Both the position numbers and the translations under genes were made by a program. Under the pieces are notes generated by a model. It worked only from the letters and a program-made list of their open reading frames with translations, was not told the origin of the DNA and did not search any database. From Clostridiales bacterium (lineage in GTDB: Bacteria; Bacillota; Clostridia; Lachnospirales; WQUN01), in the NCBI GenBank assembly GCA_031271275.1, contig JAISWA010000241.1:1-12703 (forward strand): a stretch of 12,703 nt of DNA, read 5' to 3'. Positions 6,061 through 12,703 of this stretch are shown here, in pieces; positions within the stretch are counted from its first letter, which is position 1, and every line of letters starts with the position of its first letter.

Positions 6061-6342
6061 TTATGGAACCAACTCGTCGTCGGTAACCTCCGCGTAGTCT
6101 GCCTCCGATAAATTTCCCGGTTCATCCTGCGTTTCATCTTCCTGTTCCTGAATCTTTTGAAAAACTTTGTTCGAGAGGTAAATACGTACCATTTGTCCGA
6201 TGACGTAAAAGATAACAATGGAGGCGGATACCCAAATAGACATCACATACAGAGAATCCCCTCTCAGTATGCATATAGCCGTCATCACAGCCGCCGCGAA
6301 AAGGCAAATATATATATGCAGTTTTTCCAATCGGCTCGGCAT
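6061..6342 (-). CDS. Small two-helix membrane protein between cheD and sigD, function unknown
   Basis: The 93-residue protein has two predicted membrane segments, about 8-25 (LHIYICLFAAAVMTAICIL) and 33-54 (MSIWVSASIVIFYVIGQMV), joined by a short loop, then an acidic C-terminal tail 'KIQEQEDETQDEPGNLSEADYAEVTDDELVP' by its ends. The charge pattern (RLEK before, RIYLSNK after) suggests both ends are in the cytoplasm. Small membrane proteins of this type occupy the same slot in other clostridial flagellar operons, but I know no function. The ATG is 3 bases after the cheD stop (TAAaacATG), so translation is coupled. It is clearly expressed with the operon; a link to the motor, to FlgM/SigD control, or to chemoreceptors would be guesswork. 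Confidence 0.75.
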   Translation of the reverse strand: MPSRLEKLHIYICLFAAAVMTAICILRGDSLYVMSIWVSASIVIFYVIGQMVRIYLSNKVFQKIQEQEDETQDEPGNLSEADYAEVTDDELVP

Positions 6343-6345
6343 GTT

Positions 6346-6834
6346 TTACAAAACCCTGTTTCCATGGCCGATGGTCTTGATAAGAAAGCGCCCGTCCTCC
6401 GCGTAAAGCTCAACGGTCCGGCCGAAATCCGCTCCGGTTTCTTTAGCGAGAAGCGGTATGTTGTACTGTCTTAATAATTTAAGCGTAGCTTCCACATTCC
6501 TGTCGCCTATACGCATGTTGTCGTTGGTGGAATTAAAAGCAAACATCTGCGCGCCCCCCGCGATTTTAGCCTTCATCGCTTCCTTGCGCGCGCCAATCCT
6601 AACCATGTCGTCAATCATTTTTTTCATTGCGGTGTCGGCGAATTTGGCAAGGTTTGAACGATTGGCTATCTGAGTGGAATCCGGCAACATTATATGCGCC
6701 AACCCGGCTATTTTAGAATGCGGGTCGTATAACGCTATCCCCACACATGAACCAAGCCCCAGTGTGGTAAGCGCGCCGGGACTTTTTGTAACGTTAAGGT
6801 CGGCCATACCGACGATAATCATGTTGCCAGCCAT
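6346..6834 (-). CDS. cheD: Chemoreceptor glutamine deamidase CheD
   Basis: CheD deamidates specific glutamines of methyl-accepting chemotaxis proteins, changing them to glutamates, and also binds and stimulates CheC. The 162-residue protein shows the whole catalytic set: Thr24, Cys30 in 'TTLGLGSCVGIALYD' and His47 in 'GLAHIMLPD'. The later blocks 'KIAGGAQMF', 'IGDRNVEATLKLL' and 'ADFGRTVELYAEDG' are also typical of CheD. An upstream ATG would give 198 residues, but the extra 36 residues lie inside cheC and are unlike CheD. The ATG at 6834 comes one base after the cheC stop (TGAaATG), with GGGAG about nine bases before it. Adjacent cheC and cheD fit their known heterodimer. Confidence 0.95.
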   Translation of the reverse strand: MAGNMIIVGMADLNVTKSPGALTTLGLGSCVGIALYDPHSKIAGLAHIMLPDSTQIANRSNLAKFADTAMKKMIDDMVRIGARKEAMKAKIAGGAQMFAFNSTNDNMRIGDRNVEATLKLLRQYNIPLLAKETGADFGRTVELYAEDGRFLIKTIGHGNRVL

Positions 6835-6835
6835 T

Positions 6836-7444
6836 TCACTCGACTCCCAAAGCAGATAATATCGTCTTAAACGAAGGCATGTCCGGTACAAGCACAAAAT
6901 ATCCGCCGACATTGACTTGGTCCACGGCGAAAGACGTTTCAATAAATAACGCGCGGTCCGATACCTTGCCGAATTCTATCGCCGGCACGCTCAGAATCGC
7001 GTTGGCCATGTCAATGGAAAGGTACGGTATGGAGGGGATAAACGATTTGCTGGTCAAACCGGCAAGCGAGGTGAAGTATGAGCTTACCATAATATTCCCG
7101 ATTTCCTGAAGCGCGGAAAGCTCGATTTCGTTGAACCAAACCTCGGACGTTTCCATCCCGTTCATAACAATTTCCACAAGCGCGTGGGCGGATTCCATTT
7201 TCATTAGGAACATCATGATACCGGTAATGTCTCCGGAAATCGAAACCAGAATGCCGACGATGGTGCTTTCCGGCCCTCCGATAAAATCAGCGACGTCTTT
7301 AAATTCCACCAGGTTTACGTTGGGTACAAACATATCCACTTTTCTGTTTAGCATCTTCGCGAGTGAAGTAACCGCGTTACCCGAGCCGATATTTCCAATC
7401 TCTTTCAGTATATCAAAATGCATGTCATTCCAATTACTGGTCAT
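6836..7444 (-). CDS. cheC: CheY-P phosphatase CheC
   Basis: CheC removes phosphate from the response regulator CheY-P and so resets the motor signal; its activity rises when it binds CheD. With the start at 7444 the protein has 202 residues, near the usual length. Both phosphatase sites follow the family pattern D/S-x3-E-x2-N-x22-P: D11, E15, N18, P41 ('DILKEIGN' to 'FVPN') and S110, E114, N117, P140 ('SALQEIGN' to 'IPSIP'). Two active sites argue for CheC rather than the one-site relatives such as CheX. An ATG at 7468 lacks a ribosome binding site, while 7444 has a very strong one. The gene follows the PilZ gene by about 60 bases, where cheB, cheA and cheW often lie in related operons but are absent here. 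Confidence 0.95.
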   Translation of the reverse strand: MTSNWNDMHFDILKEIGNIGSGNAVTSLAKMLNRKVDMFVPNVNLVEFKDVADFIGGPESTIVGILVSISGDITGIMMFLMKMESAHALVEIVMNGMETSEVWFNEIELSALQEIGNIMVSSYFTSLAGLTSKSFIPSIPYLSIDMANAILSVPAIEFGKVSDRALFIETSFAVDQVNVGGYFVLVPDMPSFKTILSALGVE

Positions 7445-7449
7445 AAAAG

Positions 7450-7456
7450 CCTCCTT
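7450..7456 (-). promoter_or_regulatory. Strong ribosome binding site that fixes the cheC start
   Basis: AAGGAGG on the minus strand lies five bases before the ATG at 7444. It sits inside the reading frame of the upstream ATG at 7468, which has no such site, so 7444 is taken as the real start. Confidence 0.8.
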
Positions 7457-7505
7457 ATATTGTGACATACGCCGTTTGTTTGCTTTCGTTATCGCATCCG
7501 TCCGG

Positions 7506-8171
7506 TTATGAGCGCTGCAGGTTTTTTCGCTGTTGATTGTATATGTACTGGATTATTTTATCCTGGTCCAACGTAGACATCGCGGCGAACTTTATCCGGT
7601 ACTGGTTGGAAATCATCGCGTTGGGCAGTTCCTCCCTTCGCAGTACCTGCCCGAAAACAATGATCGACTCACTGCCAAGCTGAAGATTCGCTCTAATCAT
7701 CGTGCCGTCGGAAATGATATTACGGGAAAGCATACGCATTCCGCCGCCGCCGAGGTCCCGCACGATGCCTTCCTTCGGAAACATCTCGTCGGTCTCGCCG
7801 TTTTCGTTTAACGGGAAAAATAAAATCGCTATCGAACAGTTGAACCGGAAAAAATCGCGTCGCTGTATTTTTTCGCCTTCACTGGTGAGCTTGAGGGAAA
7901 CCAACAGAAAATTTTCCTCAACCAAATACTCGTTTACCTTAACAAAAAAGCGCAGTATACCCCGTTCCGTGGAAAACCGGACCGTACAGCCGCTCCCGAC
8001 CGGTATCCTCACCGGTCTGCCTTGCGCAAACGGAACGTGAACCAATATTTTATTTTTATTTACGACGGCTTCTACCCGGCTGACATACGCTTTGGTCCAG
8101 TCGATTAAGGCAATCGAAGTCTCTAATGAAATGTCAATACGGTCGCCTGTTTTGATAGCGTCTATCAACAT
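7506..8171 (-). CDS. ycgR: Flagellar brake protein, YcgR-like with PilZ domain
   Basis: The 221-residue protein has an N-terminal YcgR-type beta domain (about 1-100) and a C-terminal PilZ domain (about 103-215), which binds cyclic-di-GMP. In enteric bacteria YcgR with bound c-di-GMP slows the flagellar motor; relatives in Firmicutes (YpfA/MotI) do so by binding MotA. The PilZ RxxxR motif is intact: R105-DFF-R109 in 'QRRDFFRF'. The second motif, usually D/NxSxxG, reads D139-L-G141-G-G-G144, so its serine is replaced by glycine. The ATG at 8171 is 5 bases after the flhG stop; a TTG at 8180 overlaps that stop and is less likely. The place between flhG and the che genes is typical of Clostridia and supports a motility role. 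Confidence 0.88.
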   Translation of the reverse strand: MLIDAIKTGDRIDISLETSIALIDWTKAYVSRVEAVVNKNKILVHVPFAQGRPVRIPVGSGCTVRFSTERGILRFFVKVNEYLVEENFLLVSLKLTSEGEKIQRRDFFRFNCSIAILFFPLNENGETDEMFPKEGIVRDLGGGGMRMLSRNIISDGTMIRANLQLGSESIIVFGQVLRREELPNAMISNQYRIKFAAMSTLDQDKIIQYIYNQQRKNLQRS

Positions 8172-8176
8172 TGGCG

Positions 8177-9118
8177 TCAATTCCCCAATCTGCCGACTAA
8201 TTTTAGTACGAAACTGCGCAAACCTGCTTTTTTCCCGACAGGTTTCATATCAAGCAGCTTATTCGCAATTGCCTCCAAACACCGCGCGCTGTCTGTGTTA
8301 GGAAACATCAGCGATACGGGCTGCTGCTTTTTGACTGCTTTGGTTAAGTGAGGGTCGTGGGGTATATTCCCCAAACTGGAAAGCCTTATGCCGAGAAAAC
8401 GCCCGCAAACGCCGCCCAACTTCTCGTAAACGTCCACTCCCTCGGACGGGCTGTCTACTCTGTTGACTATCAGCTTAAATTCCGGAAGCTCCTCTTGTAA
8501 GCAGGTGTCTTTTACCGTTTTAATCAGCGCGTAGGCGTCCGTGACGGAAGTGGGGTCGGGGGTGGTCACCACAATGGCTTCCTGCGCCGCTTTCACAAAA
8601 TTGACCACCGATTTTGAAACGCCCGCGCCGGTATCTATGAGGATGATGTCCGCCATTTCGTTTAAAAACGAGAAGCTGTCCACCAACACCGCCATCTGTT
8701 CCTCCGTGATGTTGGAAAGCGCCGTAAGCCCGGACCCACCCGAAAGGAACTGCACGCCCATCGGCCCGGTGGACATCGCCGCCTCAATGGAAACTAAACC
8801 GGACAAAACATCCCCGAAATTATATTTCGGGTTAACGCCGAATAATACTTCAATATTCGCCAACCCAAAGTCCGTGTCGAGCATGACTACCCGCTTGCCC
8901 TGACGGCGCATGTGAATCGCGATGTTGATTGCCACATTGGTTTTGCCGACGCCGCCTTTCCCACTGGTAATCGCGATAACCCGCGCGCTTAGTTTCGGGC
9001 GGCTGAGACTCGGTTGTATAAGCTGCTGTTTGCGCGCTTCAAGAATATCCACCGGCTCCGGCTGATCTTTCGTGCGGTTTTGAACGAGGCTGCGTAATTT
9101 TTCGGCTTGGTCCGTCAT
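8177..9118 (-). CDS. flhG: MinD-like ATPase FlhG (YlxH)
   Basis: FlhG is an ATPase of the MinD/ParA class that controls flagellar number and placement with FlhF, by membrane-bound ATP dimers. The 313-residue protein has the deviant Walker A 'SGKGGVGKT' (52-60), 'MLDTDFGLAN' (79-88) and 'IILIDTGAG' (Walker B, about 157-165). Near the N-terminus 'DQAEKLR' (3-9) matches the DQAxxLR motif that is known to activate the GTPase of FlhF, which strongly supports FlhG over other MinD relatives. The C-terminus is rich in basic and hydrophobic residues, 'GLRSFVLKLVGRL', consistent with a membrane-targeting amphipathic helix. The ATG overlaps the flhF stop (ATGA), so the two are translationally coupled. 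Confidence 0.95.
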   Translation of the reverse strand: MTDQAEKLRSLVQNRTKDQPEPVDILEARKQQLIQPSLSRPKLSARVIAITSGKGGVGKTNVAINIAIHMRRQGKRVVMLDTDFGLANIEVLFGVNPKYNFGDVLSGLVSIEAAMSTGPMGVQFLSGGSGLTALSNITEEQMAVLVDSFSFLNEMADIILIDTGAGVSKSVVNFVKAAQEAIVVTTPDPTSVTDAYALIKTVKDTCLQEELPEFKLIVNRVDSPSEGVDVYEKLGGVCGRFLGIRLSSLGNIPHDPHLTKAVKKQQPVSLMFPNTDSARCLEAIANKLLDMKPVGKKAGLRSFVLKLVGRLGN

Positions 9119-10431
9119 AACGCGCCGCCTTTCCGCTTAAGCGGCAAATCCCCGCTTGCGCCGAGCCCTAAAAGCGCCTTTGCCAACTTATCCGGTTTTA
9201 CAATTTCGATATCATCCGGGACATTCTGTCCGAAGGTGATATACGATACTTTCCTTTCCGTTAAATAACAGATATTTAAAATGGAACCGAGCGTAGTGGT
9301 CTCATCCAACTTGGTAAAAATCAAATCAAAATCCGTCGCGGCGGTATAGGTGTTTACGATATTGATGAGGTCGTCATATTTCGTGGTAACGCTAAGTACG
9401 AGGTAACGTTTACTGTCGGGTATCCTGTCCAACAAACCCTTTAACTCGGAAATATTTCCTTCATTCTTATGTGAGCGGCCGGCGGTATCGATCAGAACCA
9501 CATCGTTGCCCGGCGACATTTGGGCGAGACTGCTTTCGATTTCGTCGTTACCGTAAACGACTTGAACTTCAAGCCCGAGGATTTCGGCGTAGGTCTTAAG
9601 CTGCTCCACCGCGGCGATACGGTAAGTGTCTGCGGTGATTAACCCGACGCGTAAGTTATGGTTAAGAAAAAGTATGGACGAAAGCTTCGCAATAGTGGTG
9701 GTCTTGCCGACGCCGGTAGGCCCCATGAACACAACGGGCTGCGTTTCCTCGGTCGCATTATCGGTTTTAATAGCGTTGGGCTCGCCCAAAATGCCCATAA
9801 TCGTATTATACACGATTTTTACAATCAATGTGATGTCGATTTTTTCTTGTTCGTCGATGGCGTCTACGTCTTCCAACAATTTTTCCGCGATTTCAGGGGT
9901 GACGCCCTGTTCCAAAAGCGATTCGTAGAAAATTTGTATCAGGCTGTTCTCGTATTTACGGGAGCGCGGGCTGCGCGCCATCTGCTCCGCCACGTTAAGC
10001 TGCGCGACGACTTTTTCCAGTAACTCCTCCGTCATATGCAATTTATTTTCCAGGCTCATTATCCGCTGCTGTTGGTCGGCGAGCTGTACTTCTTTCATTA
10101 CCGTATCGGAACCGGCGCTTGGCTGCTCGGGTTCCTGTTTTTTGGGCGGGAGCTTTCCCAACGCCTCCCGCTGGTTTTCCAAACGCGCGTTCTCCCGGGC
10201 GAATAAATAGGAAGACGCGTTGCCCGAAGCGCTTTCGTCCCACATTTTTTGCAAGGAGGTTTTTTCCTCATACGCGGCGGTAATCACGAAAAGCGGCGCG
10301 CGGAACCACGCCATCAACCCCTTGTACGGCTTGCGCTTTATGCTCAGTATAATCGCGGAAGGTCCAAGCTCGTCCTTCACATGCTGCATTACGTCGCGCT
10401 CGGTCTTACCCTCGTATTTTTTTATCTTCAT
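9115..10431 (-). CDS. flhF: Flagellar biosynthesis GTPase FlhF
   Basis: FlhF is an SRP-type GTPase that dimerises when bound to GTP and marks the site of flagellar assembly at the membrane. The 438-residue protein has the FlhF layout. An N-terminal B domain (1 to about 60: MKIKKYEGKTERDVMQHVKD onward) is followed by a Glu/Lys/Gln-rich linker with a coiled-coil-like part (about 80-150), the N domain (about 155-220) and the G domain. G motifs are clear: P-loop 'GPTGVGKT' (237-244), 'ADTYRIAAVEQL' (267-278), 'DTAGR' (315-319), 'TKLDE' (373-377) and 'FGQNVPDDIE' (400-409). The ATG overlaps the flhA stop by one base (TAATG), and the next gene, flhG, is its activator. All key residues are present; nothing suggests decay. 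Confidence 0.97.
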   Translation of the reverse strand: MKIKKYEGKTERDVMQHVKDELGPSAIILSIKRKPYKGLMAWFRAPLFVITAAYEEKTSLQKMWDESASGNASSYLFARENARLENQREALGKLPPKKQEPEQPSAGSDTVMKEVQLADQQQRIMSLENKLHMTEELLEKVVAQLNVAEQMARSPRSRKYENSLIQIFYESLLEQGVTPEIAEKLLEDVDAIDEQEKIDITLIVKIVYNTIMGILGEPNAIKTDNATEETQPVVFMGPTGVGKTTTIAKLSSILFLNHNLRVGLITADTYRIAAVEQLKTYAEILGLEVQVVYGNDEIESSLAQMSPGNDVVLIDTAGRSHKNEGNISELKGLLDRIPDSKRYLVLSVTTKYDDLINIVNTYTAATDFDLIFTKLDETTTLGSILNICYLTERKVSYITFGQNVPDDIEIVKPDKLAKALLGLGASGDLPLKRKGGAL

Positions 10432-12473
10432 TATACGGTCACCATTCCGATGGATTGCACCTCAGAAGTCTGGTCTATCTCGCCATAGCTCAGCACGACC
10501 AAATCGGGAGCGATTTCTTCCACGAGCTGCTTGAAATACATGCGCACAAAGGGCGAGGTCAAAATAATAGGAGCCGCGCCCATGGTGGTAAGCTTGCCGA
10601 CTTCCCGCTTCAAGCTTTCGAATATCTTTTGCGAAAGCTGTTGGTCTATATTGACAAAGCTGCCGACTTCCGTCTTCTGGATGTTGGAGGTCAAGGTCTG
10701 CTCAAGCTGCGGGTCCAAGGTGATGACCGTGTTTACGCCGGTGGAGAAAAACTTCTTTGAGATGGAACGGCGCAGGTTTTGGCGCACGTATTCGGTCAGC
10801 ATGTCGGAGTCGCGGGTAATGGGCGCGTAATCCGCCAACGTTTCCAGTACCGTCACAAGGTCGCGGATGGAAATGCCTTCCTTTAATAACTTCGCCAACA
10901 CCTTTTGCACTTCGCCGATGGACATCAGCTTGGGTATGAGTTCGTCTATCAGGATGGGGTGCGTTTCTTTTACGTTGTCAATGAGCTGCTGCACATTCTG
11001 CCTTGAAAGCAGCTCGTGCAAGTGGGAGCGCACCACTTCCGTAAGGTGCGTCGCGATAATCGCCGGCGGGTCTACGACGGTGTAGCCCAGTGCTTCCGCG
11101 CGCTCGCGCTGCGCTTCGGAAATCCAAAGCGCGGGCAGGCCCATGTACGGCTCCACGGTTTCGATACCGTCTATTTCTTCCTCCACATAACCGGAGTTCA
11201 TCGCCATGTAATGGTCGAACAGTATTTCCCCGCTGGCGACTTCCACGCCCTTAATCAAAATGGTGTACTGGTTAGGCGAAAGCTTGATATCGTCCTTTAG
11301 ACGGATGATGGGAACAATCGCGCCAAGCTCGAGGGCAATCTGCCGGCGAATCATTACGACGCGCTCAAGCAAATCCCCGCCCTGGCTCGCGTCCACCAGG
11401 GGGATAAGCCCGTACCCGAAATACAGCAGTATGGGGTCTACGTTTAACAAGGAAACGACGTTCTCGGGCCGTCTAATCTCGTCCGCCTCCGCGTCGTCGG
11501 TGGTGATTTCGTTTTCTATGGAAGCGATTTTTTGCCTGCGGCTTATGACAATACCGTAAAAAATCAGCGCGAGCCCCGCCGGGATAAAAATAAGGGGGGG
11601 CATCCTCGCGATAACGCCCATCATCGCAATCGTTCCGCCCGTTACCATAACGATTACCGGCTGCCCGAACAGCTGCTTTGTAAGTACCGAAGTCACGTCG
11701 GATTCCACCGTGGCTTTGGTGACGATAAGACCCGTCGCCAGGGAAATAAGCAGCGCGGGTATTTGCCCCACCAAACCGTCGCCGATGGTCATGAGCGTGT
11801 AAACCTGCGCGGCTTCGGCGAGTTCAAGGGGTTCGTTGCCGTTGCCGCCCGTCGCCGCAAGCGCCGTTCCGCCGATGATGTTGACCAGTGTAATAAAAAT
11901 ACCGGCGATGGCGTCGCCTTTTACGAATTTTGCCGCGCCGTCCATCGCGCCGAAGAAGTTGGCTTCGTCCTGTATTTTTTTGCGGCGTTCCTTTGCCTCG
12001 TCTTCCTCAATCAAGCCGGTGTTAAGGTCGGCGTCGATCGCCATCTGCTTGCCGGGCATAGCGTCCAACGTAAAGCGGGCGGTGACTTCCGCCACGCGCT
12101 CGGAGCCTTTGGTGATGACCATAAAGTTAACGATGAGGATGATGACGAAAACGATGATACCCACCGCCATGTTGCCCCCGGCTACGAAATCGCCGAACAC
12201 GCGCACGACTTCGCCGGCGTAACCTTCCCAGAGGATCATTTTGGTGGTGGAAATATTCATAACGAGACGGAAAAGCGTCGTCATCAGCAAAATGGTGGGG
12301 AACATGGACATATCCAACGCTTCGGACGAATAGAGCGAATTAAGGAGGATGATAACCGCAAGGCCGATATTGATCATCAGCAGAAAGTCGATAACCGCGG
12401 TGGGAAGCGGAAGCAGAACAAAAACTACCGCCGCGAGCAGAATAATACCCAGTGTGGCGTCTCTTAATCTCAT
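10431..12473 (-). CDS. flhA: Flagellar biosynthesis protein FlhA (type III export gate)
   Basis: FlhA forms the nonameric export-gate ring under the flagellar basal body; it uses proton motive force and docks chaperone-substrate complexes. The 680-residue length is normal. The N-terminal half (about 1-320) is membrane-embedded, with about eight hydrophobic segments. The FHIPEP family signature runs through 'RFTLDAMPGKQMAIDADLN' (133-151), 'EAKERR' and 'FFGAMDGAAKFVKGDAIAG' (173-191). The cytosolic domain (about 335-680) has the usual 'LGYTVVDPPAIIATHLTEVV', 'LPKLMSIGEVQKVL'-like block and 'RRSISKKFFS'. The ATG has AGGAG nine bases upstream. It is the first flagellar gene of this operon in the window. 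A rhomboid gene, not flhB, lies directly upstream. Confidence 0.98.
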   Translation of the reverse strand: MRLRDATLGIILLAAVVFVLLPLPTAVIDFLLMINIGLAVIILLNSLYSSEALDMSMFPTILLMTTLFRLVMNISTTKMILWEGYAGEVVRVFGDFVAGGNMAVGIIVFVIILIVNFMVITKGSERVAEVTARFTLDAMPGKQMAIDADLNTGLIEEDEAKERRKKIQDEANFFGAMDGAAKFVKGDAIAGIFITLVNIIGGTALAATGGNGNEPLELAEAAQVYTLMTIGDGLVGQIPALLISLATGLIVTKATVESDVTSVLTKQLFGQPVIVMVTGGTIAMMGVIARMPPLIFIPAGLALIFYGIVISRRQKIASIENEITTDDAEADEIRRPENVVSLLNVDPILLYFGYGLIPLVDASQGGDLLERVVMIRRQIALELGAIVPIIRLKDDIKLSPNQYTILIKGVEVASGEILFDHYMAMNSGYVEEEIDGIETVEPYMGLPALWISEAQRERAEALGYTVVDPPAIIATHLTEVVRSHLHELLSRQNVQQLIDNVKETHPILIDELIPKLMSIGEVQKVLAKLLKEGISIRDLVTVLETLADYAPITRDSDMLTEYVRQNLRRSISKKFFSTGVNTVITLDPQLEQTLTSNIQKTEVGSFVNIDQQLSQKIFESLKREVGKLTTMGAAPIILTSPFVRMYFKQLVEEIAPDLVVLSYGEIDQTSEVQSIGMVTV

Positions 12474-12513
12474 AAAGCAACGCTCCTGTGAAAATTAAAA
12501 ACGTTTAAGGCTT

Positions 12514-12545
12514 ATTATAGCGGAACGTAAGAAATAATTCTACAA
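12514..12545 (-). promoter_or_regulatory. Possible promoter for the flhA operon
   Basis: A perfect -10 hexamer TATAAT lies on the minus strand at 12519-12514, about 40 bases before the flhA ATG. The -35 region is poor: TTGTAG (12545-12540) would leave a 20-base spacer and overlaps the rhomboid stop codon, and TAGAAT at 17 bases matches weakly. No terminator stem is seen between the rhomboid gene and flhA, so read-through is also possible. Confidence 0.4.
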
Positions 12546-12703
12546 AAGAATCAGAATTACGCCCGTAAGTACGCCCGCGAGCCAACCGCCCAGGTGGGCG
12601 AAATTGTCGATGCCCGGCGTCATGAACCCGAATGTCAGCCCCACCGCCGCGTAAACGACCATGTTAAAAGCGGTAAGCCGGTTCATGGGCCGTTTCGTTA
12701 CCA
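12540..12703 (-). CDS. Rhomboid family intramembrane serine protease, C-terminal end (5' part outside window)
   Basis: The frame translates as 'VTKRPMNRLTAFNMVVYAAV', then 'FMTPGIDNFAHLGGWLAGVL' and a last hydrophobic stretch ending in TAG. The 'xIDNxAHLGGxLAGxxxG' block is the rhomboid signature that contains the catalytic histidine (H of AHLGG); the catalytic serine (GxSG) would be upstream, outside the window. About 53 residues are visible. Rhomboids cleave membrane proteins within the bilayer. The gene ends about 65 bases before flhA on the same strand. This feature is too short to appear as a long open frame but the motif is clear. Confidence 0.85.
   Translation of the reverse strand, partial: VTKRPMNRLTAFNMVVYAAVGLTFGFMTPGIDNFAHLGGWLAGVLTGVILILL

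Noticed and set aside
6346..6942. Longer CheD starting at 6942
   Set aside because: The extra 36 residues are encoded inside cheC and do not resemble CheD; the ATG at 6834 has a suitable ribosome binding site and is coupled to the cheC stop.
11532..12467. Long open frame of 311 codons on the plus strand, opposite flhA
   Set aside because: It is antisense to the conserved flhA, and its product is a His/Asn/Arg/Asp-rich string without domains, as expected for a shadow of a GC-biased gene. No ribosome binding site was noticed.

Overview
The window looks like a piece of a chromosome from a flagellated, low-to-mid GC Gram-positive bacterium, most likely a member of the Clostridia. The grounds are the gene order flhA-flhF-flhG-ycgR-cheC-cheD-(membrane protein)-sigD-fapA-(small proteins), the AGGAGG-type ribosome binding sites, the Firmicutes-type N-terminus of RsmA and the mixed base composition. 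No marker here allows a genus-level call.

Layout. Positions 1-681 (+ strand) hold the C-terminal part of a DUF4340 protein. Everything else that codes lies on the minus strand, so in transcription order the window runs from right to left. First comes the 3' end of a rhomboid protease gene (12540-12703). A tight flagellar/chemotaxis operon follows: flhA, flhF, flhG, a PilZ flagellar-brake gene, cheC, cheD, a small membrane protein gene, sigD, fapA, a 102-residue unknown gene and a SwrB-like/DUF6115 gene (12473 down to 2651). Then come a tRNA-Ala(CGC) gene with its own promoter and terminator (2639-2475), a structured repeat-like element (2471-2354), rsmA (ends 1434) and a TraX-family membrane protein gene (ends 722).

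How the genes work together. FlhA is the export gate of the flagellar type III secretion system. FlhF and FlhG are the GTPase/ATPase pair that sets flagellar position and number, and FlhG carries the N-terminal DQAxxLR motif known to activate FlhF. The PilZ protein probably couples cyclic-di-GMP to motility. CheC and CheD act in CheY-P dephosphorylation and receptor deamidation. SigD is the late flagellar sigma factor. FapA and the small unknown proteins sit at the operon's tail, as in other motile Clostridia and, for the SwrB-like gene, as in Bacillus subtilis. The cheB-cheA-cheW block that often lies between flhG/ycgR and cheC is absent here.

The region is mostly ordinary core chromosome. 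The points worth a second look are these: rsmA has no standard start codon at the expected N-terminus but has a well-placed Shine-Dalgarno in front of an ATC; a nested hairpin element with mutually exclusive pairings precedes rsmA; a REP-like palindrome is present as a head-to-head pair inside the operon and as a single copy elsewhere; and the operon carries three small uncharacterised proteins. No CRISPR array, insertion sequence, phage gene or evident new system was seen.
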